Part shown: positions 24,414 through 33,978 of the stretch, piece by piece | Layout: every line of letters starts with the position of its first letter | Numbering within the stretch: the first letter of the stretch is position 1 | Assembly: GCA_963835685.1 (NCBI GenBank) | Contig: CAWIGI010000011.1 | Span: 62,001 to 126,000 of the forward strand | Origin: DATAGF01 sp963835685 | Lineage (GTDB): Bacteria; Actinomycetota; Thermoleophilia; Miltoncostaeales; Miltoncostaeaceae | Direction of reading: 5' to 3' | Length of the DNA stretch: 64,000 nt | Notes under the pieces: model-generated | Databases searched by the model: none | Told to the model about the DNA's origin: nothing | Seen by the model: only the letters and a program-made list of their open reading frames with translations | Translations under genes and position numbers: made by a program

Positions 24414-24760
24414 ACCCCCTCGCTCAGGGCCGCCGGCCGGTCCGGCGGCAGGCCCGCGCGTCCGAGGGCGGCCTGCTCGAACTGGCTCTCGAGCATGACC
24501 GGGGCCATCAGGGCGACGTAGGACCACTCGAGGTAGCCGGCCTTGGTCATGGGGAAGTCGGCCACGTAGGCCCGGGCCTCATCGACGCTGTCGACCTCGA
24601 AGACGATCACGACGCCGGGCTCGTCGGCGCGGGCGTAGTTCTCCCGGACGACGCCGGCCTTCCAGAGCCGCCAGCAGTTGGCGACCTCCTCGGCCAGCAG
24701 AGGCTGGATCGTGTCCATCGTGACGCCGGGCTTGAAGCGGTCGAAGGCGATGATCTTCAC
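24410..24760 (-). CDS. Small dimeric alpha/beta-barrel protein (muconolactone-isomerase-like)
   Basis: 116 residues: MKIIAFDRFKPGVT, a helix with CWRLWKAGVVREN, then VVIVFEVDSVDEARAYV and an amphipathic end. The pattern matches ferredoxin-like dimeric barrels such as muconolactone isomerases and EthD/YciI proteins. Function unknown. First gene of a run of overlapping genes (24410/24413, 23748/23751), which implies equimolar co-translation with the isochorismatase-like and DJ-1-like proteins. Confidence 0.72.
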   Translation of the reverse strand: MKIIAFDRFKPGVTMDTIQPLLAEEVANCWRLWKAGVVRENYARADEPGVVIVFEVDSVDEARAYVADFPMTKAGYLEWSYVALMAPVMLESQFEQAALGRAGLPPDRPAALSEGV

Positions 24761-24885
24761 GAGGCGCTCCTCATCGGTTGTCGGCCCGCATGTAGTGAAG
24801 GAGACGACGCCGGTGCCGAATTCTCATCGTCAGGCTCTACTCGTCTTCGACGGCTGGGGCTCGCCTGCGCCGTGGCTCTGCTGAG

Positions 24886-25714
24886 TCAGGCCGCAGGTGT
24901 CGCGAGACCGAGCTGCTCAGCGACCGGTTGAATGCTGAGCTCCATCAGGAACTGCAGCTCGTCGGTCGGCAGGAAGCGCTTCATCTCCGCGACCACTGCC
25001 GCGTGGGCCCGCTCGGGGGGCGACCAGTCCGCGCGTCCGACCGCGTCGAGGAAGAGCTCGATGTAGCTGCGCTGCCAGTCCCAGTCGGCCGCGCCGACGG
25101 GGCCGCCGTGGCCGACGTGGAAGACGGCGTCGCTCGGGAAGCGCGCGCGCAGCGTTTCGATGTTGGAGAGCCATTGCTCGTGGAAGCCGTCGGCGAGGTA
25201 GCAGTGCCTGTGGTCGTAGATCTGGTCGCCGAGGAAGACCGTTCGCTCCTCGGGGCCGAGGATCCAGGGGCTGTCGTAGGGCGACTCGCTCGGCCCGAGA
25301 TCGATCACGGTGAAGGTGGCCTCATCGAACGTGAGGCGCTCGCCGTCGCGGATCGGGGTGTTGGGAAAGGTTCGCCTCGCCGGCCATTCGTCGCCGAACA
25401 TCGGGCGCAGGACCTGCTCCTTGATCGGGTCGTCGCGGACGATCGTGTCGATCACCCCCTGTGGCGCGACGATCGGCACATCGTCGCCCGCGACGAGCTC
25501 GGTCAGGCCGCCGTAGTGATCAGGATGCGAGTGGGTCAGCAGGACCGCGGCCAGCGGCTTGCCGACGATGCTCGACGGCCGCCCGCAGCGCGCGGCTCTC
25601 CGAGACGGTGAGCAGGCTGTCAACTGCGACGATGCTCGACGTGGTCTCCACGAGGTAGGCGTTCACGAACGCGCCGTCGTGCTGCGGCGGGTGGCGATGG
25701 ATCGTTACGGCCAT
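24886..25714 (-). pseudogene. MBL-fold metallo-hydrolase, one frameshift
   Basis: The N-terminal part (MAVTIHRHPPQHDGAFVNAY, VAVDSLLTVSES) and the rest (LLTHSHPDHYGGL, FLGDQIYDHRH, FHVGHGGP) are in different frames that meet near 25575. The metal site is complete: HxHxDH, the bridging Asp in FLGDQ and the His in VGHGG. Joined, it gives about 275 residues, the normal size. The shift is one extra base or two missing ones in a GC-rich stretch, so a sequencing indel is likely. It follows the preceding gene by 4 bases. Confidence 0.8.
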
Positions 25715-25718
25715 TGAG

Positions 25719-26063
25719 CTAGCTCGCGGGCAGGCCGGTCGGTGCACCCGGCAGCGAGCTCACGAGTCCCGGGAGCTCGCCGAGGCGCGGACCGAAGAAG
25801 TTGTGGAGCGGCTCCACGGTGATCCTGGTCTCCCGGTCCATGCCCACGGCCTGCGCCGCCGGGTACATGCGGTTCTCCACGAATCGCTCGAAGCCCTCCG
25901 CCTCGTCCCAGATCTCGACGACCCGGAAGCCGAAGTCCGTCGGGGCCGTGAGATGCAGGTAGATGCCGCTCTCCGGCCGCGCTTCCACTCCCAGCTCGTC
26001 CAGGACGGCTCGATACTCGGCGGCGGTCAAGTCGGTGATGTCCAGCGTGCTGACGACGGTCAT
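25719..26063 (-). CDS. Antibiotic-biosynthesis-monooxygenase-like small protein
   Basis: 114 residues in a ferredoxin-like fold: MTVVSTLDITDLTAAEYRAV, GIYLHLTAPTDFGFRVVEIWD and EGFERFVENRMYPAAQAVG, the pattern of ABM/dimeric-barrel proteins of unknown role. ATG at 26063 has CGGAGG nine bases upstream. Probably co-transcribed with the MBL hydrolase and divergent from the LAL regulator. Confidence 0.72.
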   Translation of the reverse strand: MTVVSTLDITDLTAAEYRAVLDELGVEARPESGIYLHLTAPTDFGFRVVEIWDEAEGFERFVENRMYPAAQAVGMDRETRITVEPLHNFFGPRLGELPGLVSSLPGAPTGLPAS

Positions 26064-26359
26064 CGAGCGGAACCTCCGGTTTCGGGGATACGTGCAGACT
26101 GAGCTCTGGAGCGCTCGTCCTGGTCGAGGCGAGCCCGCGCGAAGGCTTGGGCCCGCGCGACCATGACCAGCGGGCCTCGCTTCGCTGTCGTGAGTCAACC
26201 GCTCATGCCGCTGGCGATCGTCCCGCCCATGAGGGCTAGTCCGCGACGGGGGAACACCCCTACTTCCTCCCTGCCTTTTTGAGGCGCCCGGTGACTGCGA
26301 TGGGGCCGAGGGACGGCGCTGATGAGCACACGGACTAGACTGCGTGCTGGGTTCGACTG
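26064..26359. promoter_or_regulatory. Divergent intergenic region
   Basis: About 296 bases between the divergent ABM-like gene and the LAL regulator, so it must carry both promoters. A GGGGG...CCCC mini-hairpin (around 26248-26260) and a short T-run (26276-26280) are visible. I cannot place promoter boxes with confidence. Confidence 0.4.
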
Positions 26360-29236
26360 GTGGGGACCGTTCCGAAGCAGGGCGGCGCGCAGATGGCGAA
26401 GCAGCCGGTCTCGACGATGCCCGCCCTTCTCGAGCGCGACGGCGAGCTGGCGGCCATCGATGACCTGATTGGGGCTACGGCCGACGGCGGCCGCCTGGTG
26501 GTGATCGAGGGGCCGCCTGGGATCGGCAAGACCTCGCTGATCGTGGAGGCGAAGGCCAGCGCTCAGCGGGCCGGGATGCAGGTCCTGGCGGGCCGCGGCT
26601 CAGACCTGGAGCGCGCATTCTCCTACGGCGTCGTCAGGCAGCTCTTCGAACCGTTTCTCGCCCAGCTGACCGAGGACGAGCGGGCCGAGCTGCTCGTCGG
26701 CGCAGCTGCCCTCGCGACGCCGCTTTTCGATCCTGTGCACCTCGCGGGCGAGCCCCCAACGGACGCGTCCTTCGCGAGGCTGCATGGCCTCTTCTGGCTG
26801 ACCGCGAATGTTGCCGCCCGCCGGCCTCTCTTGCTCGCCGTCAACGACCTGCACTGGTGCGATGCCGCCTCGCTGCGCTGGCTTGGCTACCTGCTGCCCC
26901 GCATCGAGGGGCTTCCGGTCTTGCTCGTCGTCGGTCTCCGGCCCTCCGAACCCGGCGAGGATGCCGCCCTCATCGGACACGTCGTCTCCGATCCGCTGGC
27001 CGTCGCGCTTCGGCTGGCTCCCCTTGGGACACAGGCCACGGCCCAGCTGGTGCGCGCGACCCTGTCCGCGGACGCCGACGATGTCTTTTGCTCCGCCTGT
27101 CAGGAGGAGACCGGCGGCAATCCGCTGCTCTTGCGCGAGCTCGTCAAGCGGATCGCCGCCGAGGGGCTGGCCCCGACGGCAGCCAACGTGCCCCGTCTGC
27201 GTGAGCTCGAGGCACGGGCCGGCTCCCGCGCCCTCTCGCTTCGGCTCGCCCGACTCCCGCCGGAGGCGACAAGGCTCGCCCAGGCCGTTGCCGTTCTCGG
27301 CGATGACGCCGAGGCGGGCCAAGCCGCCGCGCTGGCGGAGCTGGACGAACGGGGGGCGTCGGAGGCGATCAGGGGCCTCGCGCGCGTCGACGTCCTCCGC
27401 CCGCAGCTCCCGCTCGGGTTCGTCCACCCGCTCATCCGCGCGACCGTCTACGAGGAGCTGACACCGCTCGAGCGAGACAGCGGGCACGCGCGCGCGGCCC
27501 GTCTCCTCGCCGAGTCCAGAGCGGGGCCCGAGCGTGTCGCCGCCCACCTGCTGCTCGTTCCCCCGGCTGCCGACTCGGGCGTCGTCGAGCTGCTTCGGGA
27601 AGCCGCTCGGCGCGCCCGCTCTCGCGGGGCTCCCGAGAGCGCCGTCGCGTATCTGCGCCGGGCGCTCGCCGAGCCGCCCGTCGCTTCTGAGCGGGCGGAC
27701 CTGCTGCTCGAGCTCGGCTCCGCCGAGACGCTGTTGAGCGGCGAGGCCGCGGCCGAGCACCTGCAGGAGGCGCACGGGTTGATCCACGATCCCGAACGAA
27801 AGGCAGAAGCGGCGGCGCTGCTCGGAAGCCAGCTGTTCTACCTCCGTCGCCTCGACGAGTCGGTCGCGGTTTTCCGGCAAGCGCTCGACGAGCTCGGCGG
27901 CGGCGATGCCGAGCGCGAGCGCCTCCTCGAGGCGGGGCTCATCGGTACCGGCCTCTTCCAGTCGAGGCCGCAAGACGAGGTCGTTCGGCGCTTGGAACGC
28001 GTCCGCAGCCGCGGCGGCGACACGACCCTCGGCGAGAAGATGTTGCTGGCGCTGCTCGCCTATTCCGATGCGCGGGCCGGCGCGCCGGCCGTCGCGTCCG
28101 TGGCACTGGCGCGCCGAGCGCTGGCCGGGGGAACGCTGCTCGCGGCGAAAACCGGCGGCAGCCCCTTCGTCCGTGCGTGCATGGTGCTTGCGATGGCCGA
28201 TCTCGACGAAGCCTTGCCGATGTACGACGCGGCGCTTGCCGAGGCGCACCTGCACGGGTCGATCTTCGGCTTCGCCGCCACGAAGCTGTTTCGCGCGCAA
28301 GCGTTCTTGTTTCGAGGCGACCTGGCCGAAGCGGAAAGCGACAGCAGGGAAGCCCTCGGCGCCTGCAGAGCGTGGGGGCTGCAGCTTCTTGACGCCTTCA
28401 GGTGCGTGTGGGCGGATGCCCTGATGGAGCAGGGCAAGCTCGCCGAAGCCGCCGCCGCGCTCGAGCCCGCCCGGCGGGGCGAGTCGATGGCGGAAGACGT
28501 GGCCGTGCACCTCCTGCGCCTCAGCCGCGCGCGCTTGCGCGTGCTCCAGGGCGATCTCGCCGGCGGCCTCGAGGCGATGTCCGAGGTGGGTGCTCGCTTC
28601 GAGCGCAGCGGTGGCCGCAATCCTGCCATGCTGCCCTGGCGCTCCCAGGCCGCGCTCGCTCTGCTCCGGCTCGGCGAGCGGGACGAGGCCCGCCGGCTGG
28701 CGGCGGAGGAGCTCGAGCTCGCGCGGACCTGGGGTGCGCCCCGCGCGCTCGGTGCGGCCTTGCGCGCGGCGGGACTCGTCGAGGGCGGCGCGGAAGGGCT
28801 CAGACTGCTCGAGGAGGCGGTCGAGGTGCTGGCCCACTCGCCCGCAAAGCTCGAGCACGCGAAGGCGCGCACCGAGCTTGGGGCGGCGCTCCGCCGCCAC
28901 AACCTCCGCTCAGGCGCGCGCGAGCAGCTTCGCCGCGCCGTCGAGCTCGCCACGATCTGCGGCGCCGCGCCGCTGGCCGCCCGTGCCGAGACCGAGCTTC
29001 TCGCCACCGGCGCCCGGCCGCGACGCATCGCCCTCAGCGGTGTCGGGTCGCTCACACCCAGCGAGCGGCGCGTCGCCGAAATGGCCGCCGGGGGCCCCAC
29101 CAACCGCGAGATTGCGCAGGCACTCTTCGTGACGCCGAAGACGGTCGAAATGCACTTGTCGCGCGCCTATCGCAAGCTCGGGATCAATTCGCGCTCCCAG
29201 CTCTCAGCGGTGCTCGCCGAACCAGCGCGGGCGTAG
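26360..29236 (+). CDS. LuxR-family regulator of the LAL (large ATP-binding) type
   Basis: 958 residues. N-terminal P-loop ATPase with Walker A GPPGIGKTS (51-59) and Walker B LLLAVNDLHWCD, a long helical TPR-like middle, and a C-terminal LuxR helix-turn-helix (LTPSERRVAEMAAGGPTNREI, VTPKTVEMHLSRAYRKLGI). LAL proteins such as MalT or PikD activate nearby genes when bound to an inducer and ATP. GTG start at 26360; ATG at 26393 is an alternative. The divergent ABM/MBL genes are its most likely target. Confidence 0.9.
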   Translation: MGTVPKQGGAQMAKQPVSTMPALLERDGELAAIDDLIGATADGGRLVVIEGPPGIGKTSLIVEAKASAQRAGMQVLAGRGSDLERAFSYGVVRQLFEPFLAQLTEDERAELLVGAAALATPLFDPVHLAGEPPTDASFARLHGLFWLTANVAARRPLLLAVNDLHWCDAASLRWLGYLLPRIEGLPVLLVVGLRPSEPGEDAALIGHVVSDPLAVALRLAPLGTQATAQLVRATLSADADDVFCSACQEETGGNPLLLRELVKRIAAEGLAPTAANVPRLRELEARAGSRALSLRLARLPPEATRLAQAVAVLGDDAEAGQAAALAELDERGASEAIRGLARVDVLRPQLPLGFVHPLIRATVYEELTPLERDSGHARAARLLAESRAGPERVAAHLLLVPPAADSGVVELLREAARRARSRGAPESAVAYLRRALAEPPVASERADLLLELGSAETLLSGEAAAEHLQEAHGLIHDPERKAEAAALLGSQLFYLRRLDESVAVFRQALDELGGGDAERERLLEAGLIGTGLFQSRPQDEVVRRLERVRSRGGDTTLGEKMLLALLAYSDARAGAPAVASVALARRALAGGTLLAAKTGGSPFVRACMVLAMADLDEALPMYDAALAEAHLHGSIFGFAATKLFRAQAFLFRGDLAEAESDSREALGACRAWGLQLLDAFRCVWADALMEQGKLAEAAAALEPARRGESMAEDVAVHLLRLSRARLRVLQGDLAGGLEAMSEVGARFERSGGRNPAMLPWRSQAALALLRLGERDEARRLAAEELELARTWGAPRALGAALRAAGLVEGGAEGLRLLEEAVEVLAHSPAKLEHAKARTELGAALRRHNLRSGAREQLRRAVELATICGAAPLAARAETELLATGARPRRIALSGVGSLTPSERRVAEMAAGGPTNREIAQALFVTPKTVEMHLSRAYRKLGINSRSQLSAVLAEPARA

Positions 29237-29237
29237 G

Positions 29238-29277
29238 CCCTCATCGGAGAGCCGATGGGGAGACAGATGGGGAGACA
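29238..29277. terminator. Hairpin and tandem 12-base duplication between convergent genes
   Basis: CCTCATCGG pairs with CCGATGGGG around AGAG (29239-29260), between the 3' ends of the LAL gene and groEL. It runs into a perfect tandem duplication, GATGGGGAGACA at 29254-29265 and 29266-29277. A bidirectional terminator is plausible, though no T-run follows. Confidence 0.4.
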
Positions 29278-29311
29278 CGGCCCTGTTGGACCGTGAAACC
29301 CCACTATCCAT

Positions 29312-30957
29312 CTACATCATCCCGCCGCCCATGCCCATGCCGCCCATGTTCGGGCTCATCTGCATGCCGCCGCCGGGGCCCGGCTCCTCGGGCTTGTCGG
29401 CCACCACCGCCTCGGTGGTGATGATGTTCTTGGCGATCGAGGAGGCGTTCTGGAGGGCCGAGCGGGTGACCATGGCCGGGTCGATGATGCCGGCCTTGAC
29501 CAGGTCGACGTACTCGCCCGTCTCGACGTCCAGGCCCACGCCGACCTTCTTTCCCTTGACCTCGCCCACCACCACCGAGCCTTCCAGGCCGGCGTTCTCG
29601 GCCAGCTGGCGCAGGGGCTCCTCCAGGGCCCGGCGCACGATGGCGGCCCCGGTGGCCTCGTCGCCCTCCAGCTTGAGCGCCTTCGAGGGACGGGATGCTG
29701 TTGATCAGCACCACCCCGCCGCCGGGCACGATCCCCTCCTCGAGGGCCGCCCGGGTGGCCTGGAGGGCGTCCTCGACGCGGTGCTTTCGCTCCTTCATCT
29801 CGGTCTCGGTGGCGGCGCCCACCTTGACCACGGCCACCCCGCCGGCCAGCTTGGCCAGGCGCTCCTGGAGCTTCTCGCGGTCGAAGTCCGAGTCGGTGGT
29901 CTCGATCTCGGCCTTGATCTGCTTGATGCGGCCCTTGATCTCCTCGGAGGCGCCGGCGCCGTCGATGATGGTGGTGGCGTCCTTTGAGACCACCACCCGG
30001 CGGGCCCGGCCGAGCTGGGAGACCTGGGCGTTCTGCGAGCTTGAGGCCCATCTCCTCGCGAGATCACCTCGCCGCCGGAGAGGATGGCGATGTCCTCCAG
30101 CATGCGCTTGCGCCGGTCGCCGAAGCCCGGCGCCTTGACGGCGATGCCGGTGAAGGTGCCGCGCAGCTTGTTGACGATCAGGGTCGCCAGGGCCTCGCCC
30201 TCGACGTCCTCGGCGATCACCAGCAGCGGCCGGCCCTGGCCGATCACCTGCTCCAGCAGGGGCAGGAGGTCCTGCACGGAGCTGATCTTGCCGCCGTTGA
30301 TGAGGATGAAGGGGTCCTCCAGCACCGCCTCCATGCGGTCCTGGTCGGTGACCATGTAGGGGCTCATGTAGCCGCGGTCGAACTGCATGCCCTCGGTGAA
30401 CTCGAGGTCCATGCCGAAGGTCTGGCCCTCCTCGACGTTGACCACCCCGTCCTTGCCGACCTTCTCGATGGCGTCGGCGATCACGTCGCCGATGGCCCGG
30501 TCGCGGCTGCTGATGGTGGCCACCCGGGCGATGTCCTCCTTGCCGGCGACCTCGCTGCTGGCGGCGGCGATCCGCTCGACCACCACCTCGACGGCGGCCT
30601 CGATGCCGCGCTTGAGGCCCATCGGGTTGGCCCCGGCGGCCACGTTCTTTAGGCCCTCCCTGACGATCGCCTGGGCCAGCAGGGTGGCGGTGGTGGTGCC
30701 GTCGCCGGCCACGTCGTTGGTGGCGGTGGCCACCTCCCGACCAGCTGGGCGCCCTGGTTCTCGAAGGGGTCCTCGACCTCGATCTCCCGGGCGATGGTGA
30801 CGCCGTCGTTGGTGATGGTGGGCGCGCCGAACTTCTTGTCGAGCACCACGTAGCGCCCCTTGGGGCCGAGGGTCACCTTGACCGCGTCGGCCAGGGTGTT
30901 GACCCCGCGCTCCAGGGCGCGGCGGGCGTCCTCGTCGAACTTGATGAGCTTTGCCAT
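29312..30957 (-). pseudogene. groL: Chaperonin GroEL (Hsp60), with about four frameshifts
   Basis: All parts of a complete chaperonin are present, in changing frames: N-terminus MAKLIKFDEDARRALERG and TLGPKGRYVVLDKK, the ATP site VAGDGTTTATLLAQAIV, apical-domain stretches, VVSKDATTIIDGAG, IVPGGGVVLI and the Gly-Met tail ending GGMGMGGGMM. Frame changes lie near 30738, 30060, 30010-30035 and 29690. Protein conservation across the breaks and the intact groES partner argue for base-call indels in a functional essential gene. It follows groES by about 55 bases. Confidence 0.88.
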
Positions 30958-31012
30958 CTCTGGCCGGTCTCCTTGGGTCTGCGGGATGCGGGCGTGGCGC
31001 TCGGGCGGCGCC

Positions 31013-31372
31013 CTACTTCTTCCTGGCCGAGGCCTTCTTGGCGGCGGGCTTGCGCGAGGCGGTTCGCTTCCGCGGCGCCTTTCGCGTCGCGCCGATGCGG
31101 GCGAGGATGTCGCCCTCGCTGAGGATCAGGACGTCGTCGTCGTCGAGCTTCACCTCGGTGCCGCCGTACTTCGAGTAGATGACCTCGTCGCCGTCGGACA
31201 CCTCGAGCGGGATCCGCACGCCGTCCACGACGCGGCCGTCGCCGACGGCCAGCACGATGCCGCGCTGGGGCTTCTCCTGGGCCGTGTCGGGCAGGACGAT
31301 GCCGCTGGCGGTCACGTCCTCCTGGTCCACGGCCCTGACGATCACGCGATCGCCCAGGGGCTTGAGCTTCAT
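31013..31372 (-). CDS. groES: Co-chaperonin GroES
   Basis: Heptameric lid of the GroEL chamber. Start MKLKPLGDRVIVRA, mobile-loop region with ASGIVLPDTAQEKPQRG, and IYSKYGGTEVKLDDDDVLILSEGDILA. The normal GroES ends there (about 97 residues); this one continues with a basic tail rich in Lys, Arg and Ala (KRTASRKPAAKKASARKK), for 119 residues. The ATG at 31372 has GGGAGG upstream. Regulated by the CIRCE element at 31442-31468. Confidence 0.93.
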   Translation of the reverse strand: MKLKPLGDRVIVRAVDQEDVTASGIVLPDTAQEKPQRGIVLAVGDGRVVDGVRIPLEVSDGDEVIYSKYGGTEVKLDDDDVLILSEGDILARIGATRKAPRKRTASRKPAAKKASARKK

Positions 31373-31441
31373 CGGCCCTCCCGGGTCGAGTGGGTGGCAC
31401 TGCGGGACGCGCCCGGCGGTCGTGCGCCGTCGGCCCGCCCC

Positions 31442-31468
31442 TTGGCACTCACGGCTCAAGAGTGCCAG
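31442..31468 (-). promoter_or_regulatory. CIRCE operator (HrcA-binding inverted repeat)
   Basis: TTGGCACTC, nine bases, GAGTGCCAG. This matches the CIRCE consensus TTAGCACTC-N9-GAGTGCTAA with exact spacing and the conserved GCACTC/GAGTGC core. It lies about 70 bases upstream of groES, the usual location, and predicts repression by HrcA and heat induction. The hrcA gene itself is not in the window. Confidence 0.9.
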
Positions 31469-31507
31469 ACGGACCCTACCTGACGCCCCCGCGGCCCGCC
31501 AGGCCGC

Positions 31508-31846
31508 TCAGCCCCGGACGAGGTCCCTCAGCACGTCCGCCCGCTCCCGGCCGCCGTCGCGCACGAACACCCACCACAGGTAGAAGCCCTCGCGGCTGTC
31601 CGACGTGATCGCGGCCGCCGGCGCGGGGGCCGGGGGCGGCTCGGTCTCGAAGAGGCGCCGCGCGAGGTCGGCGGGGTCCAGCCCGGCGACGCCCCACGCC
31701 CGCAGGGCGGCGGCGGCCGCCTCGGGCGGGCCGGCGCCTCCGCCGGCGTAGGCCGCGCCGCAGCCGGGGCAGGACCCGGGCGCGGGCTCCGGGCCGTCGG
31801 CGACGGTCGCCCCGCAGAGGGGGCAGCTCAGGCGCACCCCCGGCAC
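31508..31846 (-). CDS. Small zinc-ribbon protein of unknown function
   Basis: 112 residues. The N-terminus has a CPLCG and a CPGCG pair 18 residues apart (a likely zinc ribbon), followed by a Gly/Ala linker and a C-terminal helix with EGFYLWWVFVRDGGRERAD. It ends the rph-rdgB run and lies next to the membrane-protein gene. No function can be assigned. Confidence 0.65.
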   Translation of the reverse strand: MPGVRLSCPLCGATVADGPEPAPGSCPGCGAAYAGGGAGPPEAAAAALRAWGVAGLDPADLARRLFETEPPPAPAPAAAITSDSREGFYLWWVFVRDGGRERADVLRDLVRG

Positions 31847-31853
31847 CGGGGAT

Positions 31854-32565
31854 TCAGAGGACGATCGGGAGGATCAGGGCCAGCGCGGCCACGATCGCCG
31901 CCGCGATCGCCGCGTACGGGGCGCGCCCGCCCTGCAGGCGCCAGACGACGAGGCCGCACAGCGTGCCGGCGACCCCCGCCAGGACGATGAGCACGACCTG
32001 CGCCCCCTCGGCGAGCTCCCGCGAGAGGCCGACGCCGGCGAGCACGGCCGTCAGCGCGCAGCCCGAGGACCACGGACTCGACGCCGTCGGCCTCGCCCCG
32101 GCGCATCCGCAGCGCCTCGTCGCCCAGCCAGAGGCCCACCAGGACGTCCCAGGCCGCCAGGATGATGGTCGTCGTGGCCCGGTCGCCGGCGTCCGTGCCG
32201 AGCCAGTCGGCGGCGAGATAGACCCCGAGGACGAGCGCCGCGGCGGCGAGCACCCCGAGCGCCGGCCAGGCCAGCGCGACGGCGCGGCGCTGGCCGTCGG
32301 AGAGCTCCGAGGGCGAGGGGATCTCCATCGCCCCCCGCCGGAGGGGCCGGCCGGCGGCGGCGCGCCGCCGCACCAGCAGCAGCCCCAGGCCGAACGCCGC
32401 GAGGCCCACCACCGCGCCGATGCCCAGGGACGGCCAGGCCGCGTCGGCGGGCGTCGCGCCCGCGAGGCGCATCGCGTTGTAGACCACGAGCCAGCCGAGC
32501 GCCACCGAGGCGACCAGCCAGGACAGCGTCCGCGACCCCGGCGAATGCCGGTGCTCGGTCGTCAC
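31854..32565 (-). pseudogene. Hypothetical membrane protein, one frameshift
   Basis: A six-helix-like protein read in two frames that meet near 32055. The first part (SWLVASVALGWLVVYNAMR through ILAAWDVLVGLWLGDEALRM) passes into a second frame (AQVVLIVLAGVAGTLCGLVVW, AIVAALALILPIVL), ending at a stop at 31854. Intact length would be about 235 residues. I do not recognise the family. It lies between rdgB and the zinc-ribbon gene in the same direction. Confidence 0.6.
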
Positions 32566-32626
32566 GGCCTCACGAGCCGGCCGCCGTCCCGCGACGAGGG
32601 ATGTCTCGACCGCATGCCAGGGAAAG

Positions 32627-33209
32627 CTACTCGACCGGTCCGAGGCCCAGCAGGTCGGCCAGGCGGCGCGCCGCGCGTCCGCGGTGGGAGATCGCCGCCT
32701 TCTCGTCGCGGCTCATCTCCGCCATCGAGCGGTCCGACCCCTGCGGGATGAACACCGGGTCGTAGCCGAAGCCCTCCGACCCGCGCATCGCGGGCGCGAT
32801 CGCCCCCGGCGCAGACGCCGGCGGTGACGAGCACCCGGTCGGCGGGCCCGAGGCCGACCAGCACGCAGACGAACGCGGCGCGGCGGTCCTCCACCCCCTC
32901 GAGCTCCTCGAGCAGGCGCAGGCAATTGTCGGCGTAGGTGGCGTCCGGCCCGGCGTAGCGGGAGCTGAACACGCCGGGGCGGCCGCCGAGCGCGTGGACG
33001 ATCAGCCCGGAGTCGTCGGCGACCACGAGGGCGTCGTCGGGGACCTCCGGGCGCAGGGCGGCCGCCTTGATCCACGCGTTCTGCATGAGCGTGGTGCCGG
33101 TCTCGGCCGGGTCGAACCCCTCGGGCGCCCCGCTCACCTCGGCGCCCGGCAGGAGGGGCTCCAGCTCGGCCACCTTGTCGCGATTGCCGGTGGCGAGGAC
33201 GACCCTCAG
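32627..33209 (-). pseudogene. rdgB: XTP/dITP diphosphatase RdgB/HAM1, one frameshift
   Basis: House-cleaning pyrophosphatase that removes XTP and ITP from the nucleotide pool. The N-terminus RVVLATGNRDKVAELEPLLPG, the active-site DDSGLIVHALGG and PGVFSSRYAG are in frame; after a shift near 32815 come GYDPVFIPQG and AEMSRDEKAAISHRG, completing the family signature. Joined length about 193 residues is normal. The only possible start directly before the conserved N-terminus is a CTG at 33209, six bases after AGGAGG and immediately after the rph stop. Confidence 0.85.
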
Positions 33210-33219
33210 CGGACCCTCC

Positions 33220-33951
33220 TCACGCGGTGGCGCCGGCCGGCGCGACCGCCGCGAGCTGGGCCGCCGTGAGCTCGCGACTGCCCGCCTCCGCCAGGTCGAG
33301 CAGCACCTCGAGCTCGGCCCGCGAGAACGTGTGGCCCTCGGCGGTGGCCTGGACCTCGACCAGGCGCGACGAGCCGGTCATCACCACGTTCATGTCCGAC
33401 TCGGCGCGCGAGTCCTCGGTGTAGGCGAGGTCGAGCATCGGCGTGCCGTCCACCATGCCCACGCTGACGGCGGCGATCGAGTCGCGCAGCGGCAGCTCGG
33501 CCAGCCCCCCGCCCTCCAGCAGACGCGAGAGCGCCTGGTGAAGCGCCACCCAGGCCCCGCAGATGGACGCGCAGCGCGTCCCGCCGTCGGCCTGCAGCAC
33601 GTCGCAGTCGAGCCAGACCGTCCGCTCGCCGAGGGCGTCCATGTCGACCACCGCCCGCAGGGCGCGCCCGATCAGGCGCTGGATCTCGGTCGTGCGCCCG
33701 TCCGGCCGGCCCTTCGCGACGTCGCGCGGCTTGCGCTCGCCGGTGGAGCCGGGGAGCATCCCGTACTCGGCCGTCACCCAGCCGCGGCCGCGGCCGCGCA
33801 TCCACGGCGGGACGGCGTCCTCGACCGACGCGGTGCAGATCACCCGCGTGCGCCCGACCGAGATGAGGGCGCTGCCATGGGCCGTCTCCACGAAGCCGGG
33901 GAGGATCTCGACGGGGCGGAGCTGGCCGGGGCTGCGTCCGTCGGCTCGCAT
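33220..33951 (-). CDS. rph: Ribonuclease PH
   Basis: Phosphorolytic 3'-5' exonuclease that trims tRNA 3' ends. 243 residues with GRTRVICTASVEDAVPPW, YGMLPGSTGER, GRTTEIQRLIGRALRAVVD and DCDVLQADGGTRCASICGAW, all hallmark segments. ATG at 33951. It begins the rph-rdgB run; the pair is conserved in many Actinomycetota, often with murI, which here lies 5 kb away. Confidence 0.94.
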   Translation of the reverse strand: MRADGRSPGQLRPVEILPGFVETAHGSALISVGRTRVICTASVEDAVPPWMRGRGRGWVTAEYGMLPGSTGERKPRDVAKGRPDGRTTEIQRLIGRALRAVVDMDALGERTVWLDCDVLQADGGTRCASICGAWVALHQALSRLLEGGGLAELPLRDSIAAVSVGMVDGTPMLDLAYTEDSRAESDMNVVMTGSSRLVEVQATAEGHTFSRAELEVLLDLAEAGSRELTAAQLAAVAPAGATA

Positions 33952-33978
33952 CGTCGGCAGGTTAGCCTTCCGGCCCGG

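Noticed and set aside
29312..30957. groEL as a truly dead second copy
   Set aside because: It lies behind intact groES and a CIRCE operator, and all functional motifs survive; sequencing indels explain it better. Cannot be excluded without reads.
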